The position numbers were made by a program, and so were the translations under genes. From positions 9,620,053 to 9,684,052 of the forward strand of contig NC_051093.1 of NCBI RefSeq assembly GCF_901709675.1: a stretch of DNA of 64,000 nucleotides, in the 5' to 3' direction. Every line of letters begins with the position of its first letter. Position 1 is the first letter of the stretch. Under the pieces are notes generated by a model. That model did no database searches. It was given only the letters and a program-made list of their open reading frames with translations, and was not told the DNA's origin. This DNA comes from Syngnathus acus (Eukaryota > Chordata > Actinopteri > Syngnathiformes > Syngnathidae). This document shows positions 41,455 through 55,880 of this stretch, in pieces.

Positions 41455-44440
41455 AAAAGAAATATACAATTGGTAGCGTTATTAGACAAAAAATCTGAAC
41501 TGTGCGCTGTCCGTGGTCCTGAAGGAGCTTTTGTCGCTATCACCTTGGTGGTGCGCACAAGTTTTTTTTTTTTAAACTTGTCTTGTTGGATAAATGTAAT
41601 GGTGAATTATTTGACATTGGCAACGAGTTAATAAAATGTATTGATTGTAAAGAGAATGCACATGAGACAAAAAAAGGCAGACTACTGTTAGCTCCACTTG
41701 GATTGGTTTCGCCACCATTCCCACGCTCTCTTGTGTCCACTTTACCTTCTTGTGGAGAGTGCAATATTCAGCTTTGTCCACTTCATTACTAAACCAAAAG
41801 CCATGATATAATCGATCAAAAAGACACTGTAGTTTTTTTTTTTCTTCCTCAAGCTAGGAAGGTGCTAAAATACTGTTCTTCTCAGTTCAGTGCAATTAAT
41901 GTATTAAATCACATTAGATTGTGTAGGTGTACCTAATATTGTGGCGGGGAGTGAATGAGCTCCTGTAGCAAGCAGATAAAACCACTGTCGGGTTAATGTG
42001 ACGTATATAATACACTCTGACTGTTGCACCATGCCAGTGGGTTCATTCGTCTGCATAAGGCTGCCATCATTCCAGTCTCCAAGTAATATGATTGGATTGC
42101 ACACATAAACAAACGGAGTGCTTCCACTCCGCCACCCCTCCCCAGGATGAATTTTATGTTTCATGCTGCGGAATTACTGCAAGTCCCGAGCTCCCTCCTT
42201 ATAATAATCATATGCCCTGGGGTGCCGTAGCCAGGCTAGGGGCAATTATTTCCAATGAACTTTGACCCCTAGGGACAAGACATCAATGAGCCTGATCATA
42301 CATATTTGCTCCCTTTGTCTTTCTGTCACCTTTTTGCTAAGGCGCGTCAACTCGGGGGAGCCTAACATCATCTCGTGCTTCATTTTGATGGACGTTTTTA
42401 TTCAAAGCAATGATATGTTAGATAACGAGTCATCCGGCCTTGCTTGTTGACGATCCTTTTGACAATGCAGCTGAAGATGCGGCATGGAGATGCGCCTAAT
42501 AAGGAGGAATCAACACGTGCGGGAACATTTGTTATATCACAATACCAACAAGCAAGTTGGCAAATGATTTGGTTCTGAAAAAAAAAAGAAGAAAATAGGC
42601 GCATCAGTTCCATAAACACAGATGATAACACACAAACATGCAGCCTACTTTATAGCAGCAATTTTCAACTGGTGGGTCAGGGCACAAAAATGAGTCGTGG
42701 ACAGCTAGCAAAAAAAAATGAAATCATGTATTTGGATTCTGATTTTTTTTTTTTTTTAGAACAGTACTGAGGTGTACCAAGTTCCCAAATAGAACATACA
42801 AGACCGGGTAGGCGTCACTCGTGCAGCCACTCTGAAAATAAACAGCTCAGCTTTTGACACGCTAACGTCATAGCTAGCAAGAGGCTTTTGGTGGTCTGTT
42901 TACAACGGTTTACATTTTTCACAAACTCGAAGTGTTGTATACATTTTCTCAGAAAGAGACGTCGAGGCTGTTTCGCCACAGGGTGGGGGGGAAGGTCAGC
43001 AGTGGCTCTCAACAACCTGACAGGAACAGGAGATGGTGCCAATAGGGAGAAGTGAGACATAAACAAAACAAAAAAAAAAGAGCGAGACACTCCCGCTGAG
43101 ATAAGAAGAAACGCATAATGACCAGAGGAAAGACGGACACGAGAGACTGGGAGTCGAAAAGAAATGGGGGGGGGGGGCAGGGACGAGTGCATCAGAGCGA
43201 CACGTGGGTGAGGATGAGAGAGGGATCAAGTGAGAAGTCAGGGGAGACGGAGGCTAAGCATGCACTTGGAGGGGATGAAAACAAAAAAAAGAAAGAAGGA
43301 GAAGAAAAGGAGCGGCAGGCGGATGGATGCCAGTGGAGGCTGTTGCCATTATCCAGTGGGCTGAAACAATGGCTGGACAATTGTGTGCTGAGGGCAGACA
43401 CATACTGCGCCTGGAAGGCTTCCCACAAAGGCCACACAAGGAAAAAGAGAGAGAGAGAGAGAGAAGCAGGGCTTCCATTTGCCGCCGCTGTCGATATTTC
43501 ACAGTGTCCAACAAAAAACATGGAAATGTGGCAGGTGAAGGCAGCAAGACACGAGTCGAAAAGAACCACTATAGAAAAAAAAAAAGAATTGGTTCAATGT
43601 ACAACATCTCGTTTCACACTAATTGGCCGACAAAATCTAATGATCTCCGAGCGCCCCTCATCTTAATAACGATTTATAGGAGGACAATTTTATTGTGCAG
43701 TGAAGTCCCAAATTATTCTCAGTGTGGCTTTTTAAAGTGCCTGTAAAATATCATCCAGTTTTGTTAACTACATTAGAATGATTCAAATGAGTCGCAAGTA
43801 TGAAAAGAATAAAGCTTCGAAATTGTGGCGCTGGTTGTCATGTCAGTCTTAAAAGAAACTCACGCACACTCACGGCCAACAACGAGGCGCTCTAACGCAG
43901 CCACACCAGCAGCAGATGATGTTTTCTCAGATTTCTTTTTTTGGTTTTTTTACCCATCCTGCAAACGTGAGTCACGTACGGCTCCTGGCGGCGGAGCGAG
44001 CTGTTGACTCATGCACAGTCACCCGCAGGCTCGGCTATTGTGTCATAGTGAATATGACCACGACGGGACAGACGGGGGTGCGTGTGTGCATGTGTGCATG
44101 CGTGCATGTCGCAGATCGTATCCAGGCGACTAACAACTCAAAGAACACCATGTAGCACTTGCTAAAAGAATAGCAACACCTTTGGTGCCAATCAAAAGAT
44201 TCCAACTCTATTTTGCCAATAGTTTGAAGAAATTGTGTTGAGCCGATTGTAATTCTCCTCCTCAGTCCTAATTGGACTTGCCGAACAGACAAGCAGGCGT
44301 TCTTGTCTTGTCCTTGACAACATGAGCAGGTTGCTTTCATCACAAGTCATCTCGTCCTCTTCCTGCTTCCAGCTTGCTTCTTTCCACCAGTCTGCTCCGG
44401 CACTTTTAATATGATCATTATATCACGCTTGCTTCACTCT

Positions 44441-44448
44441 GGAGAGAG

Positions 44449-44486
<38 letters not shown>
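44441..44486. repeat. (GA)n microsatellite
   Basis: GA dinucleotide run with one early C interruption, about 46 bases. Confidence 0.93.
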
Positions 44487-44489
<3 letters not shown>

Positions 44490-44845
44490 TTGTTGTTCTA
44501 GATGAAGCCCTTGCATGTATTCCTGCTCTGTCTTCCTACTATCAGTATTTATGTCACATCTATTTCTCGACCGGGCCTCTTACGAAAGACGAGCGACGAT
44601 GAAAATAAATCCTCCACCCTCGGCCGGAAGTGTTGAAAAGTGTTCAACTGTGCCTTTGTGTGCTGTTCTTAGCCTGGCCGGTTAATCCAGGTGCTTCCGC
44701 AACAATTCTTACAAACCCACGCGGGTTTCCGACTCCAGCTAATCTCCGGCGACAAGCCGCAGTGATAGGCTAGCTAACGAGGTGCTACGCGGCATGCTAG
44801 TTTTGGTGTTTCTTGAGGGTCATGTCAGAGAAAGGCTCCAGATCT

Positions 44846-44960
44846 CCATCCATCCATCCATCCATCCATCCATCCATCCATCCATCCATCCATCCATCCA
44901 TCCATCCATCCATCCATCCATCCATCCATCCATCCATCCATCCATCCATCCATCCATCCA
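44846..44960. repeat. (CATC)n microsatellite, about 29 units
   Basis: An uninterrupted tetranucleotide array of about 115 bases, the longest perfect repeat in the window. HPSI-repeat peptides read from it are artefacts. Confidence 0.97.
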
Positions 44961-46585
44961 CAGTCGCCGATGATATGTCACATGACCCGGGTTATCAGTT
45001 AATCTTCCGGTTCTCTTCTACATTAATCAACACGCCCTTGGGGGGGATGAATTTCCAAGCCCCAGTTTCATTATTGTTGATTTGCCCATTCATCTTTCTT
45101 AATGATCGATGTCTTTGATCACCTTTGCTTGTGGATGTTTTCAATTCAGGTCATAATTGCCCCCCCCCCCCAAGGGGACATCCCTGCTTAGAAAGTAGTC
45201 AACTTCCACCTTGGATGCCATATGTGGTCGTCTGTTTCAAAAGCAGAATAGAATTCAGCAGGTCGTTGACTTTCCCGCCCAGTCATTCGTGTTCCAAGTC
45301 TGAATAAATGGCAAGGTGCCATGCAAAACATGAGCGAGGAAGCTGAAATGAGAGGAAGGATTCATTTTATGCATAACTAGATTGTATCAGGAAGAGCTCT
45401 CAGCACACCTTTCCTTCGCTCCCTCCCTCCCTGGCAGTTTAGTTACCTGTCAGCGCAGATGGCGGCGACCCACGGCAGCTCTAGCATCACTAAATCATTT
45501 TGACGGACAACACATCCCATCGTTCAAGCGGGATCTGCTCAGCGCTTAGTGATGGGAGCAAATGGGCTCCCTTGATGACAAATTGTGACCTTTTCCGAGG
45601 CAGAGTGATGCCAGTTCATGAACGCATCGTTTAGCATTGGCGTGGGATGGATAAATTCCCGTCCGATTGATTGATGTGGGATTTTTACCGGAACATGGCT
45701 TTGATAACAAACATTGTCGGAGGTGAAATATGTCACTGCGGCGGGCAATGGAGATGCTGCTGCTGTCATCATTGGCAGAAGAAGCCATTCCGTGATTGGA
45801 GGAGCAGTTCCTGAAACGCTGCTCCATAACGGTTTCCGTCACACAATGGAGGAGGAAGGCAGCCAAATACGGCCATCTGGTCACTTTATTGAAGTAGAAC
45901 CCGACCTTTTCTCCCCGACGTCTAGCGTGTTTTGTTGAGAAACGATTATTCTATCGATTGTTGCATGGATGAATTGGATAAAATTGTTTTTCCCCCAATT
46001 GCTGTTTTTTTTTTTTTTTTTTAATTATTTTGTTTTGACAGAATATGTACATCTAAGATCCGACACTACACAAGTCCACTTGTACACCACGGTGCTTAGC
46101 GTGATTATTGCTGACAAAAGATATTTTTTCCACCCCACAACAGCGCCATCTTCACAACAATGACACTCGATGCTCATCACTCTTCTTGAAATCTTCCCTG
46201 GATGAACAGATCTCATTGATTCACTTGCTGCGCTGTGAATACAGGAAAGGAAAATCTATTTTGTTTAAACACCAACGTGCCAGAAAGACCAAATTGTGCT
46301 TTTAGCGAAAGGTTAGCTGTATTGCAGATAGCGAGCGTCATGATGGAGCATCATCTATCCATCCAAACACTTTTTTCATCCTCTCTGTTTGTCTCGTGGC
46401 AAAGTCAGCCTGTTTTTTCAATGGCCAACTTCCTTTCATGCTGGATAGGTAATACACACACACACATTAATATGAGTCCACAGTTCACACAAAGCGGAGA
46501 GCTGCAGGGGTGTAAATGTCAGGCCTCACTCTGTCTATTTGTTGATAGATTTGATTGATCGCGCTATACTGACAGCGTGTGTTTA

Positions 46586-46589
<4 letters not shown>

Positions 46590-46622
<33 letters not shown>
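46590..46622. repeat. (TG)n microsatellite
   Basis: Perfect TG run of about 33 bases. Confidence 0.93.
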
Positions 46623-46627
<5 letters not shown>

Positions 46628-49600
46628 GATACATGCTTTGTGAGGACAGGGTGCTTTTGGTAAATTGGGGAGATTGCCACAAAATGTACAAGAATTACAT
46701 TAGGGTGTCATAATAATGAATTTAAATAGGGTTACAGATGATTAATTTCAGTTGAAACTGATACCTATCTTCAATTTGCCTGCATGTGATTGATTGAAAT
46801 TTCATCATCAAAATGGCTTTGCGAGAATTTAACAAGTTGTCAAATCCCACGCGCTGGCAAGTTTGGGATGAAACCATATCGTCGCTCTTGTGACATTCCA
46901 AACCTGCTCCTTCTTCCAAACGCTCGCAAAACATTAGTCAAGGATCTTAATGATGTGTCGGTCAGGTCAAGTGAGGGATTGCGACTAATTGCTTCAGTCA
47001 CGCGACGTGACAGCAAGCATCAGCTGAAGAAGACATTGATGGCATTTTAGAAATATGCAGGATTTTTATTAATTATTGTAGAATCAGCAATCAGCATCAC
47101 GATTGGGCTCCAATGTTGGCCTGTGGGCTCTCAGTGTTTTTCCGTTCACCTGGCCCCTGGGCCATTTAGCCACGCCCACCTTATTTGCATTTCTGCTCAC
47201 CTTGGTGTGCAGGTGCTTTAAATTAGCAATCAGCCACCACCTATTTATGCTTCTCCTGCACCTTCTCATCTGGTTTGATTGTTCTTCCGCTCTCATGCGA
47301 GCTCCTCCAGTAGGGTCGAGACAAGGCAAGAGCTTCCCTAGGAACCTGACAAAGTGGATTTACCATATTTGATTGACGGAACGGAATGGTGGCAGAGGAA
47401 CAGGAATGATGAAAGAGAAGAAAAATGGCGGCCGTGACCCAGAATAGAGGGACAAGAGGTAAACATGAGATTTACTCTTATTAATTGTTAATTATGACTA
47501 TTGTGGCTCATGTAATTAGATACTTACCGGTCAAATGTAACCATTTTAAAGCTTTTAATTGGAAGATGCATCCACAGACTCCACAAGTCCCTGCTTGTTG
47601 ATCACAAGCAGGGCTAATAAATGAATTTCTATGCTGAATCCAGCCTTCCTCTCACACGCCTCATTTAGCAAACAATCCCCTTCTTTGTCTTGTGAATTCT
47701 ATTAAACTGGCCCCTGCCCTGTCAAAAAGAGAAAGTAGACAAGCCAGACTTTTTGGGATGCCTTGCATGGAAGAGTTGAGCTGCATATTAAGTGTTTTGA
47801 GGGATGGCTGGGCTACATGGAACATGTCGATATGTCTACACACACACGCACACAGGTCTGGGGCCAGCCGTGTGTGTGTGTGTTGCAGTGAAATCCAGAA
47901 AAGCAATGTAGTCCCCTGTGGGCAGCAGGTAGCCCCCAAGGACCAATGCAAAGAGAAGATATGTGCCAACTCAAATTGAGAGATTGGGTACCATTGTCAA
48001 TCTAAAATGACCATCAATATGCAAATTGCTGACACATAAGCAAGTGTGAATTATAATACTGCAAAAGCACTGAGCATTCAATATGATTCTTCTTACCGAC
48101 CGGATACGCCACATTATTGTTGCGTCAACCATTAGGAATGGTTGATGACGCCCGGTAGAGAAAAGCCTTCATTTCAGTTCAAGTAATGAAGGCCAGAATC
48201 AGTCCAGGCCGATTAAACCATCCTGAATGTTTTGTATTAAATGAACTTCATTTCATTTCATTACTTATTCAGCACACTGCTAGCTCTTCTGTTGCTCAGC
48301 CTTTATTGCAGAGATACACACTCACGTGTGCGCGTTCTCATTTAGAGTGCCGTAAAATGATATGAAGACACTCATTGCGATCATTCCCTTTTGTACACGT
48401 CAATTAAAGTCCTATCAAGGTCCTAAATCGACATTGGGCACTTAAACCCGTGTTGTAAATCCAGCCCGAGACTTGAAGGCAAGAAATGAGCGACAGCAAA
48501 AGTGATATGTTTTTGATTCAGTCGAGCACCTCTCTAGTCAACAAACAAACAAGGGCCGTCTGCATTATTAACTCCGTCTGTCGCGAGCTTATGGAAAAAG
48601 CGCACCTAGCGAGACCCAAAGAGCAAATCACTCGAGAAGCAAAACAGACAGAATAAACCAGGCGAGATTGTGAGGCCGAGCCAGTGGATGATTTGAGAAA
48701 TGAGACGTAGCGCTCTTTGCAGATCAGCCGTGAATCATCCTTTTGCTAATTGGCTCTTTTTTTTTGGCACTCCGCAATGTCTTTGTGTACACGTTACACT
48801 CTTTCACCCTTTGCTGTGCGCGCAAAGGTGAGGTGAGCACGCAAATTAGAAAACAAGTCGGGTTTGTCACGGAATCTATAGTACGTTACGTAAAGCCGCT
48901 CTGACGTAGGTGCGCGTGTCAATGGCGCCATGATGCCTCCTCGTATGCCAACAAGAAGCGTGACATATAGGATGTGCCTTTGGGAAAATGTAATGTTGCT
49001 CTTTTTTAAGCCTTGCTCTTTGTGGGAAACTTTTTGATTCATTCTTTTTAGCCTTGCGCTTTGTGGATGAGCTAAAACGTTCTTTTGTGAGCTCCCTTTT
49101 TTGGATAAATGTTCTGTCCGGCCCGGCGGCGCTATTAGCAGCATGATGGCTGCAGCAAGTGTAATCTTCCAAATCCGTCTTGTCAACGTTCAGACTCCAT
49201 GTCGCTGGATAAACAAAAGGAAAGACCAATTAGGGGCTAAAAGAAATCCACAAGGTACAAAGGCAAAACGATGCTTGTTGCTGTAGCTGCAGTTTAGCCG
49301 GAACAGGACAACGCTTTAAGACAAGAGCAATTGATTTTCATGTTACACAAGATGGGCCCCCCTGCAAGTCCAGCACTTTGCCACATGAACAATTTCAAAT
49401 TGAACCTGAAAGCTTCAGACAATAGCGCAGGAGGCGCTTTTCCTCCACAATTGGCTCTTTCCAATATTTGCTGTACATTGAAGGTCACAAATGAAAATGT
49501 AGATGTGCCGTATGTTTTATTTAACAGGAGCCCCAAGTGCATGTACAACAAGGTAATTGTTTGATTAATATTTCATGTTAAGACCTCATTTCGCGTGGCA

Positions 49601-50810
49601 GCTGCTCACCTCGACCGTATCCTGCTGTGGTCGCTTGCAAAAAAAAAACAAAAAACGATTCAAGTCAAGTTCAACATTTTGTCCACTTGTGGCTGGTTGA
49701 CAAAAGAGCGGCGTGATGACTTTGGTCTTCTGGGAAATTTCAATCTGATCAAAAGTAAAACTGCATATATTTGGGTTGACATTTATGTAAGGTCATTGCT
49801 CAACAGTTTTCACTGCCAAGTTTGAGGTGATTGAATTTAGGATGCTGTTTTGCCCGCAGTCATCCACGGATGACTTGCAGGCCACGCGCTGGCATAACGG
49901 CAGAGTGACACCATCCTTGAATGCTTACCGAGATGAGATGTAAATAAGAACGAAAAAAATCAAGTGTGCCAAGAGTCGGTTCATGCCAAGGACCTTGAAT
50001 ATTTTCTGCATTTTTTTTTCTTCTTCCCAAGGCGAGCTCTTGAACATTTAACATGTCTGACCTAGAATGTAATATGGATCATGTTTATATTAAAGCCTCT
50101 GCATTATTTAAAGCAACTTTTATACTTGGCTCATTCTAACAGTGTTGTTTTTTTTTTCTTCCTCAAACATTTACCCTTATTTTTGTTTCTAAATATCCGT
50201 GCGTGTGTGTAAACCTTCCGTTGGTGACTATTTTTATCTTGAAGCAAAAAGTACAGCTAATGACTTCAGTGGTTCCCAGTGGACGAGCAGAATGCATTTA
50301 AGCAGCCCTGGGGGAGCCCGTGCCTGACAGTGTAGAACTGCCTCCATCCATCTCAGCCCGCTGTCTCAATATCTTTGCATTTCCTACCACATCTTTTCCA
50401 TTCTGCCACTCTCTTCTCCTTTTGTCTTCTTGAAGGACTTTATAGTGTACACTTGATTGTGTTTGTTTTCTGTTGGGATTCAAACAACTCACCTCAATGG
50501 ATCAAATAGGTAGTGAGCCGGACATTTCTGCAGAGACGCTTTTTGGTGTGATTGAAATTTGATTTGCCATGACAACCGTTCTGTTTCTGAAGTTACGTAA
50601 TGTAAACGCGGGCAAGTGGGACAAGGCTGATTCATCTGAGTGGCTGCCTGATCATGTAAAAGCATCACTTCAAGCAAAGCTTTTTGCATTTGTCCGCTTC
50701 AAAGATGGAGCAGGTGGAACCCGCGTCGTCATAACTCCAAGATCCATATCAGCCCCGGAGAATATTTTTCGGATGGAGAAACGGCGCCGTTACGAGAAAT
50801 CTTGGGTTAG

Positions 50811-50880
50811 AAAGTCAAAGTCTGCTTTATTGTCAGAGTATCATAATCAAGCTTTGTGCATCGACGTAGTGACGAGAAAT
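50811..50880 (-). mobile_element. Possible transposable-element tail, reverse orientation
   Basis: The + sequence AAGTCTGCTTTATTGTCA with flanking AAAGTCAAAG is, on the - strand, a familiar 3' end of dispersed fish elements. It is short and degenerate. The identification is from memory and tentative. Confidence 0.3.
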
Positions 50881-53800
50881 AAAAGCAAAGCAAATCTGTA
50901 ATCTTCTGAATAATGAAGAGCGGAGGGAAGGAAGAGAAAGTCTAAATAATTCAGTTGTAAGCGGGTTGCCGAGGTTATTTGGGTGCAAATAGAAGCGTTC
51001 AAGTCAATTTGTGGCTGGCAGGATTATCTCCATCCCACCTGCGTTGCTACATTAACACCAGTGTGACCCCAGCGCTAATAGCACGCAAACCGATCTTCAA
51101 TTAAAGACCACTCGTGCAAAACTGGATGGTTTTTCTCCAGTGAAGAAAAACCCCCAAAATGGAATGAGTGAGTGCCGCCAAGAAATATAATAATATCCAG
51201 TTTTTTTGTTTACTAATGAATGCTAGCTACGAAAGAGCAGCATTGGCTTGAACCGTGTGTTGTATGTCTATGTAGCTATGACTTCCTTTGTTTTACGTGT
51301 GAATGTGAGACCATCAGTTGACACTTGACGGGCATTTTAAAGCTAGCTCAGTGCATTTCCCCGCACAGTTTTTCTCGCTCTCTCTGGGGAAACCGAAAAC
51401 AGGAAGCCTAGTGAATTTCAAGTGAAGCCTCCATGTTTTGTTCCACTTGATGGCCCCAGCTGTGTATCATTTTCTTCTCTTTCACCGTTTTTCCTCCCTC
51501 TCGCCCGTAATCCCTGACCCATTCTCCTCATCCTTCCTTCCCTTGATATGTGAGTATGCTATGAAGCGTCATCACAATCTTTGATATTTACAACTGGCCT
51601 TGTGTGTATGTGGGTGCTTGTGTGTGTTGAGTTTGCTATGCGTTTGCTCCAAGAGCCATTTTCAAATCTCATCTTACATGGCTGAGGGTAAAAAGACCTG
51701 ACACAGCACTCTGTGAGGAAGCCAAGGGGATGGAAATGGGAAGAGATGGCGAGGAATGGACGGTGAAGACAAAAGTAGGGGGGCGGAGAGCCAGGGACAA
51801 AATGAGAGCGAGGTGGCTGGCGTCCTTCTACCTGCAGGCTGGCACGAGGGAGGAGAAACCCAGTCAGAAAAAATTCTAGCTATTTACATCCATTATTTGA
51901 TATCAAACCAGCCAAGGCAATATTTTGAGCAACACAAGTGTGTGATCCTTCCTTTTTATGCTTTTAAATGCTGAAATAATCAAGTTGCTATTTTGCTTCA
52001 TGTAGAAGTTGCCAGTGGGTTCTTGTTGAAATCTTTTCACTGCTCATTTCCTCCTTTTAATGCAGGTGAGGCACTGACCCTTCCCTTCTTTCCTTCTCTC
52101 TGGCACAATGAGCGTGTTTGTGCAAATGAGGTAATTACGGAGGGAGGATTCCTTTGAGCTTTAAGGTTTGAGAAAAGATGCGAGGAGAGGAATGAGGGAC
52201 ACTTCATTAGGTACACCTGCAGCGTCTAATGAGATCCAATAAATGCCATAAAGATAACGTTCAGCTTTTGATTGACGCTGTCCAAAAAAAGAGATTGAAA
52301 TGATGCAATATGGTATTGAAGTACACCGCGTCGTACTGTTTGGAATAGTTTTCACGGGCTTCTCGGAATGAAGTCGTTTTAAATCACTGCAAGCTACAAC
52401 TGCAATAATCAAAATATTTGTCATGTTGTGAATCATTACATGATGCAGGAAAAGCCCGAAATGTATATTATCATCCCCACGATGATTCCTTTCATCTCAC
52501 CGCTATTTTTCTTCCAGATAACGTGGCCACTTTTCCTCTTTCCTGCCTTCCGCGTGTGTGTGTGCGCCTGTTGTCCTTCTCTTTGGTCTTTGTCATTCTC
52601 AATTACCGCCTTTCCTCTCTTGGGTTGTCTCCATCTTTTATATGATTAAATCTAGATTGTTCCTTGGCTTTCCACCCTTCTCCTCTCAAATGTCTCGTTC
52701 CTATCGCCTTCACGTGTTTAACCGTTTTCCGCCACCCCCCGGGATCATACGACGCCGACGGTAGCGGCAAATAGATTTGTAGCTTTGCAGCGCGCGCACA
52801 CATGAAGGCCTTTTGGCAATAACAAGTGAGCGAAAGGAAACCATAATACGTCCCAAAAGTGCTCACCAGACACCGGTTGCCTTGGCAACACTCTTTTATT
52901 TGTCTCGTATTCCTTATCTATCAGTCAGCAGAATTCACTCCTCTTATTGGCTTCAACGCCCAACATTGCTCAGCAGCTAATTTAGGAGGACATGCTCTTT
53001 GGCGTCAACCCTCCCACATCCAGTCAAACGTCTTTAGAATGATCCAGAAAACACTCTATGAAGGAATTAAACGTGCTTTGAGCACAACTGACTCCATTTT
53101 GCTGAGGTAGTGTTATGTTGTCATATAAAGCAATGGATATTTGAACAGCAACACATGTGGACAGACAATATAAAAAAATATACTATATATTCCATGGAAA
53201 AGAATATCCAATTGTAGTCACTTTTGACTGCGAATGTATTCAAGTGGGCTGTGAAAGGGTGAGCCTAGTCTTTGCTCAGACAGTTTTAGAAACGGTTCTG
53301 TCTCATCACTGATGCGCCATGTTTGACATTGCTGAGCATTGTGACCTTTGCTACGTGTTCCATCACATTTTTATTTCCAGCGGCAGGGCACCTAAATATT
53401 TGATCCACCTGAATTTATTTTCAGCCAATTCTGTTCCCAAAACATTTTTAGGTGGTAAGAATCTCTCTCTGCTACTGCGAGGTGAGCAACACCACGACTG
53501 CTCTTTTATCTTCGTTGGGTCTGAAAGCACCTGCCCATATTTTACACGCAAGTTGACAGGCCACACCAGGCCGGATATGATTAACCCTGATTTGCCGTGC
53601 CCACAAGTATGACTGCTGTCTCTCTCGCCAAGAAAAGCGCTTGTGTCATTTATCCTGATGTAAGAGTGACAGCGAGAGGTCCAACAGTAAATCATGAGGA
53701 ACGTTATCAGACCACCCCTATCTTGCCACTATAGATTTGGGTTGGGAAGTTGAGAGGCACGCTCATAAATCAGTCAATGGTGTGCTGTGCTGGAGTGAGG

Positions 53801-55653
53801 CAATGTCCTTCCTCTCTGCATCACTTAGCAAAAATAATAACACAACAGAGCGCAGATGATGACGGAGAGAAAAATCAATCTGATTACATTTCATTTGACC
53901 ATCCAGACATCCAATTTTGTTTGCTTACCTGAGGAAATTTGGCAGCGACATAAAAAAAAAAACCCAATCAAATATCTCATTTTCTTTATCATGATCTAAT
54001 TCCAAAACTGTTAGCCAATAAAATCCAGCCACAGTGGCAATCAACCATGTAAGCCGTGAGGCCGTGCACCCAAACGGTAAATGGAGATTCTTGCCGGCTT
54101 GTTTACAGCTAATAGCGCTCAAACAGATTAAGCTGATGGGCCAGTGGCTCCACCTAATCCCTGACAGACAGTCACTCTCCAAACTTTCTGACACCCCGAC
54201 TGCATGGTGACAGGAGGAGGAAGCTAAGGAAGTTAGCGCGTTAAGCATCTGGCCAAAATTCATCCATGGCTAACCTCTGGCTGCAGACGTAAAATACTTC
54301 CGAAAATTGGAGGTATAGCTCTGAATACTTGCGTGTCAGCAGGTTAACAGACCATTTCATGCTTGGTGTTAATGTAACTTCGCCTTCAAATTGTGCACCC
54401 TGACAAATGCGGGTGAACCATCAAAGTATCCATTGTGACTTTTAACAAGTGTGAAATAAGATGTGTTGATTCTTTTTTTTTTTTTTTTTTTTAATATGTT
54501 CCACAAATGACCCGTTTCAACAGTCACTATACATTTCCCAACCGGGAGGGAAGGTGTTTATGTATACTTGCCATTAAGCTTCCAAGTGGAAATGATGTTT
54601 CTCCATTTGGCTCCAGTGGCATTAATCACATTTTGGAAGGATGTTTTATGATGCTGTCAAAAAGCCAAGAGTCTCATTTGGGCTTAGCTTCTCTGTCACT
54701 GGCTAGTTTATAAATACATTCAACTCTGCCACGGAATATATTGATAATCTCGCCAATGGAGTCATGTGTCATTTTCAGTAGTATGTGTCAAAATGAAATT
54801 GCGGTGTTTGTTGTGCTGCTGTTTGTGCTGACACACACATACAGGATACGTACTATGTATACCATTCATTGGGGATGTGCCCTTTTTTCCTGAAATATTC
54901 CGTGTTCTCGCTCATTTTTCACTCTGCTGTGTGTCTTTGTGTGCCGTGTGTGTGTTGTCAGCCGATTGTATTGTGTCACGGTGTAAGAAAGCACTCCGCA
55001 GAGGTTGTTGCCAGGTGTTAAGTTGGTGCAGAAGTCAGAAGCATGGCAGCTCTGCTTGGCTCAGCGTTGTTCCAAATCACACAGTGGCACACAAAGGGGG
55101 ACATTCACTGACACACACACACGCACACACAATGTATGCACACAAATTTGCCTTGTTAACGAATGAAATTCCCCTTTAGGAACTTTCAATGAGACCCAGA
55201 TTGTGTTACTATTTATTGCAGTGTGTTTTCATGGTGCAACTAACACTTTGCATCTACTCGTCCAATTAAAGGTGCTAATTTGTGAGCACGTTTGTGTGTG
55301 TCACCTGCAGCAAGCTTGTGTGAGTTTATGTTCTCTTTCATGTTCTCTCACAACCACACGCGCAAAAGATCATAATATTAAATTTGCTCTGAATGTCAGC
55401 CAGTCTTGGGTGTGCTCTCATATATGTACGCGAGCTCCAAGGCAAGCTTCAGCTCAGCCTTGACCATAATGAGCTGGAGCTGTGTGAAAAATGGATGGAT
55501 GGATGAATGGAGAGATATTTAATTGACCAAACGTGATTTAATGTTTCTGAAGAGTTTAGGGTAGTCTGCTTTACAGTAATTGCTATAAAGTCTGTCGAGC
55601 AAGCTTTTTTGGAGAAAATACTGTTAGAGACACTTATTTTTATGCGTTCTGGC

Positions 55654-55880
55654 TTAAAGGGGAAGCGAACCCAATTGTTTTCTTTCCAATAATATGTTGT
55701 ATGTGCCTGGCTAGTCTAAACATGGCATTCTGATTAATATTGTCATTGTGGAATATAAGTTAAGAAGCAAAATTCAGCCCCCCCATCTCAGGGAGCAGAC
55801 ATTTTGTCACTTGCTGTCAACTGAAAATGACATCGAAGTTGACAGCAAGTTGCAAAATGGCCGCCCCCTGAGATGGAAAA
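55654..55880. mobile_element. Palindromic non-autonomous DNA element (partial)
   Basis: It begins AAAGGGGAAGCGAACCCAA, resembling a very common teleost repeat. It carries a long imperfect hairpin at 55783-55876, whose arms share CCATCTCAGGG/CCCTGAGATGG and ACTTGCTGTCAACT/AGTTGACAGCAAGT around a 14-base loop. It has no coding capacity. The 3' terminal repeat expected from the 5' end is not found, so the copy seems truncated. Family assignment is from memory. Confidence 0.65.

Larger units (their letters stand above)
44961..55653. other. Non-coding, no gene seen
   Basis: Within the putative leader intron. It contains a 12-base C run at 45160-45171, a TG repeat at 46590-46622 and an imperfect hairpin at 48121-48152. 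At about 50811-50880 a segment reads, on the - strand, like the AATAAAGCAGACTTTGACTT tail common to fish transposon ends. No exons were recognised. Confidence 0.45.

Noticed and set aside
41236-41558. TH-repeat reverse frames
   Set aside because: Translation of the TG/CGTG microsatellite.
43118-43666. 182-codon + strand frame (and its overlapping reverse frames)
   Set aside because: Purine-rich low-complexity sequence with A, G and GA runs holds several frames open at once. No domain or splice context is present.
44782-45118. HPSI-repeat peptide frames
   Set aside because: Direct translation of the (CATC)n microsatellite.
53103-53140. let-7-like seed TGAGGTAGT
   Set aside because: The bases after the seed diverge from let-7, and no complementary 3' arm follows within about 80 bases, so no precursor hairpin is supported.
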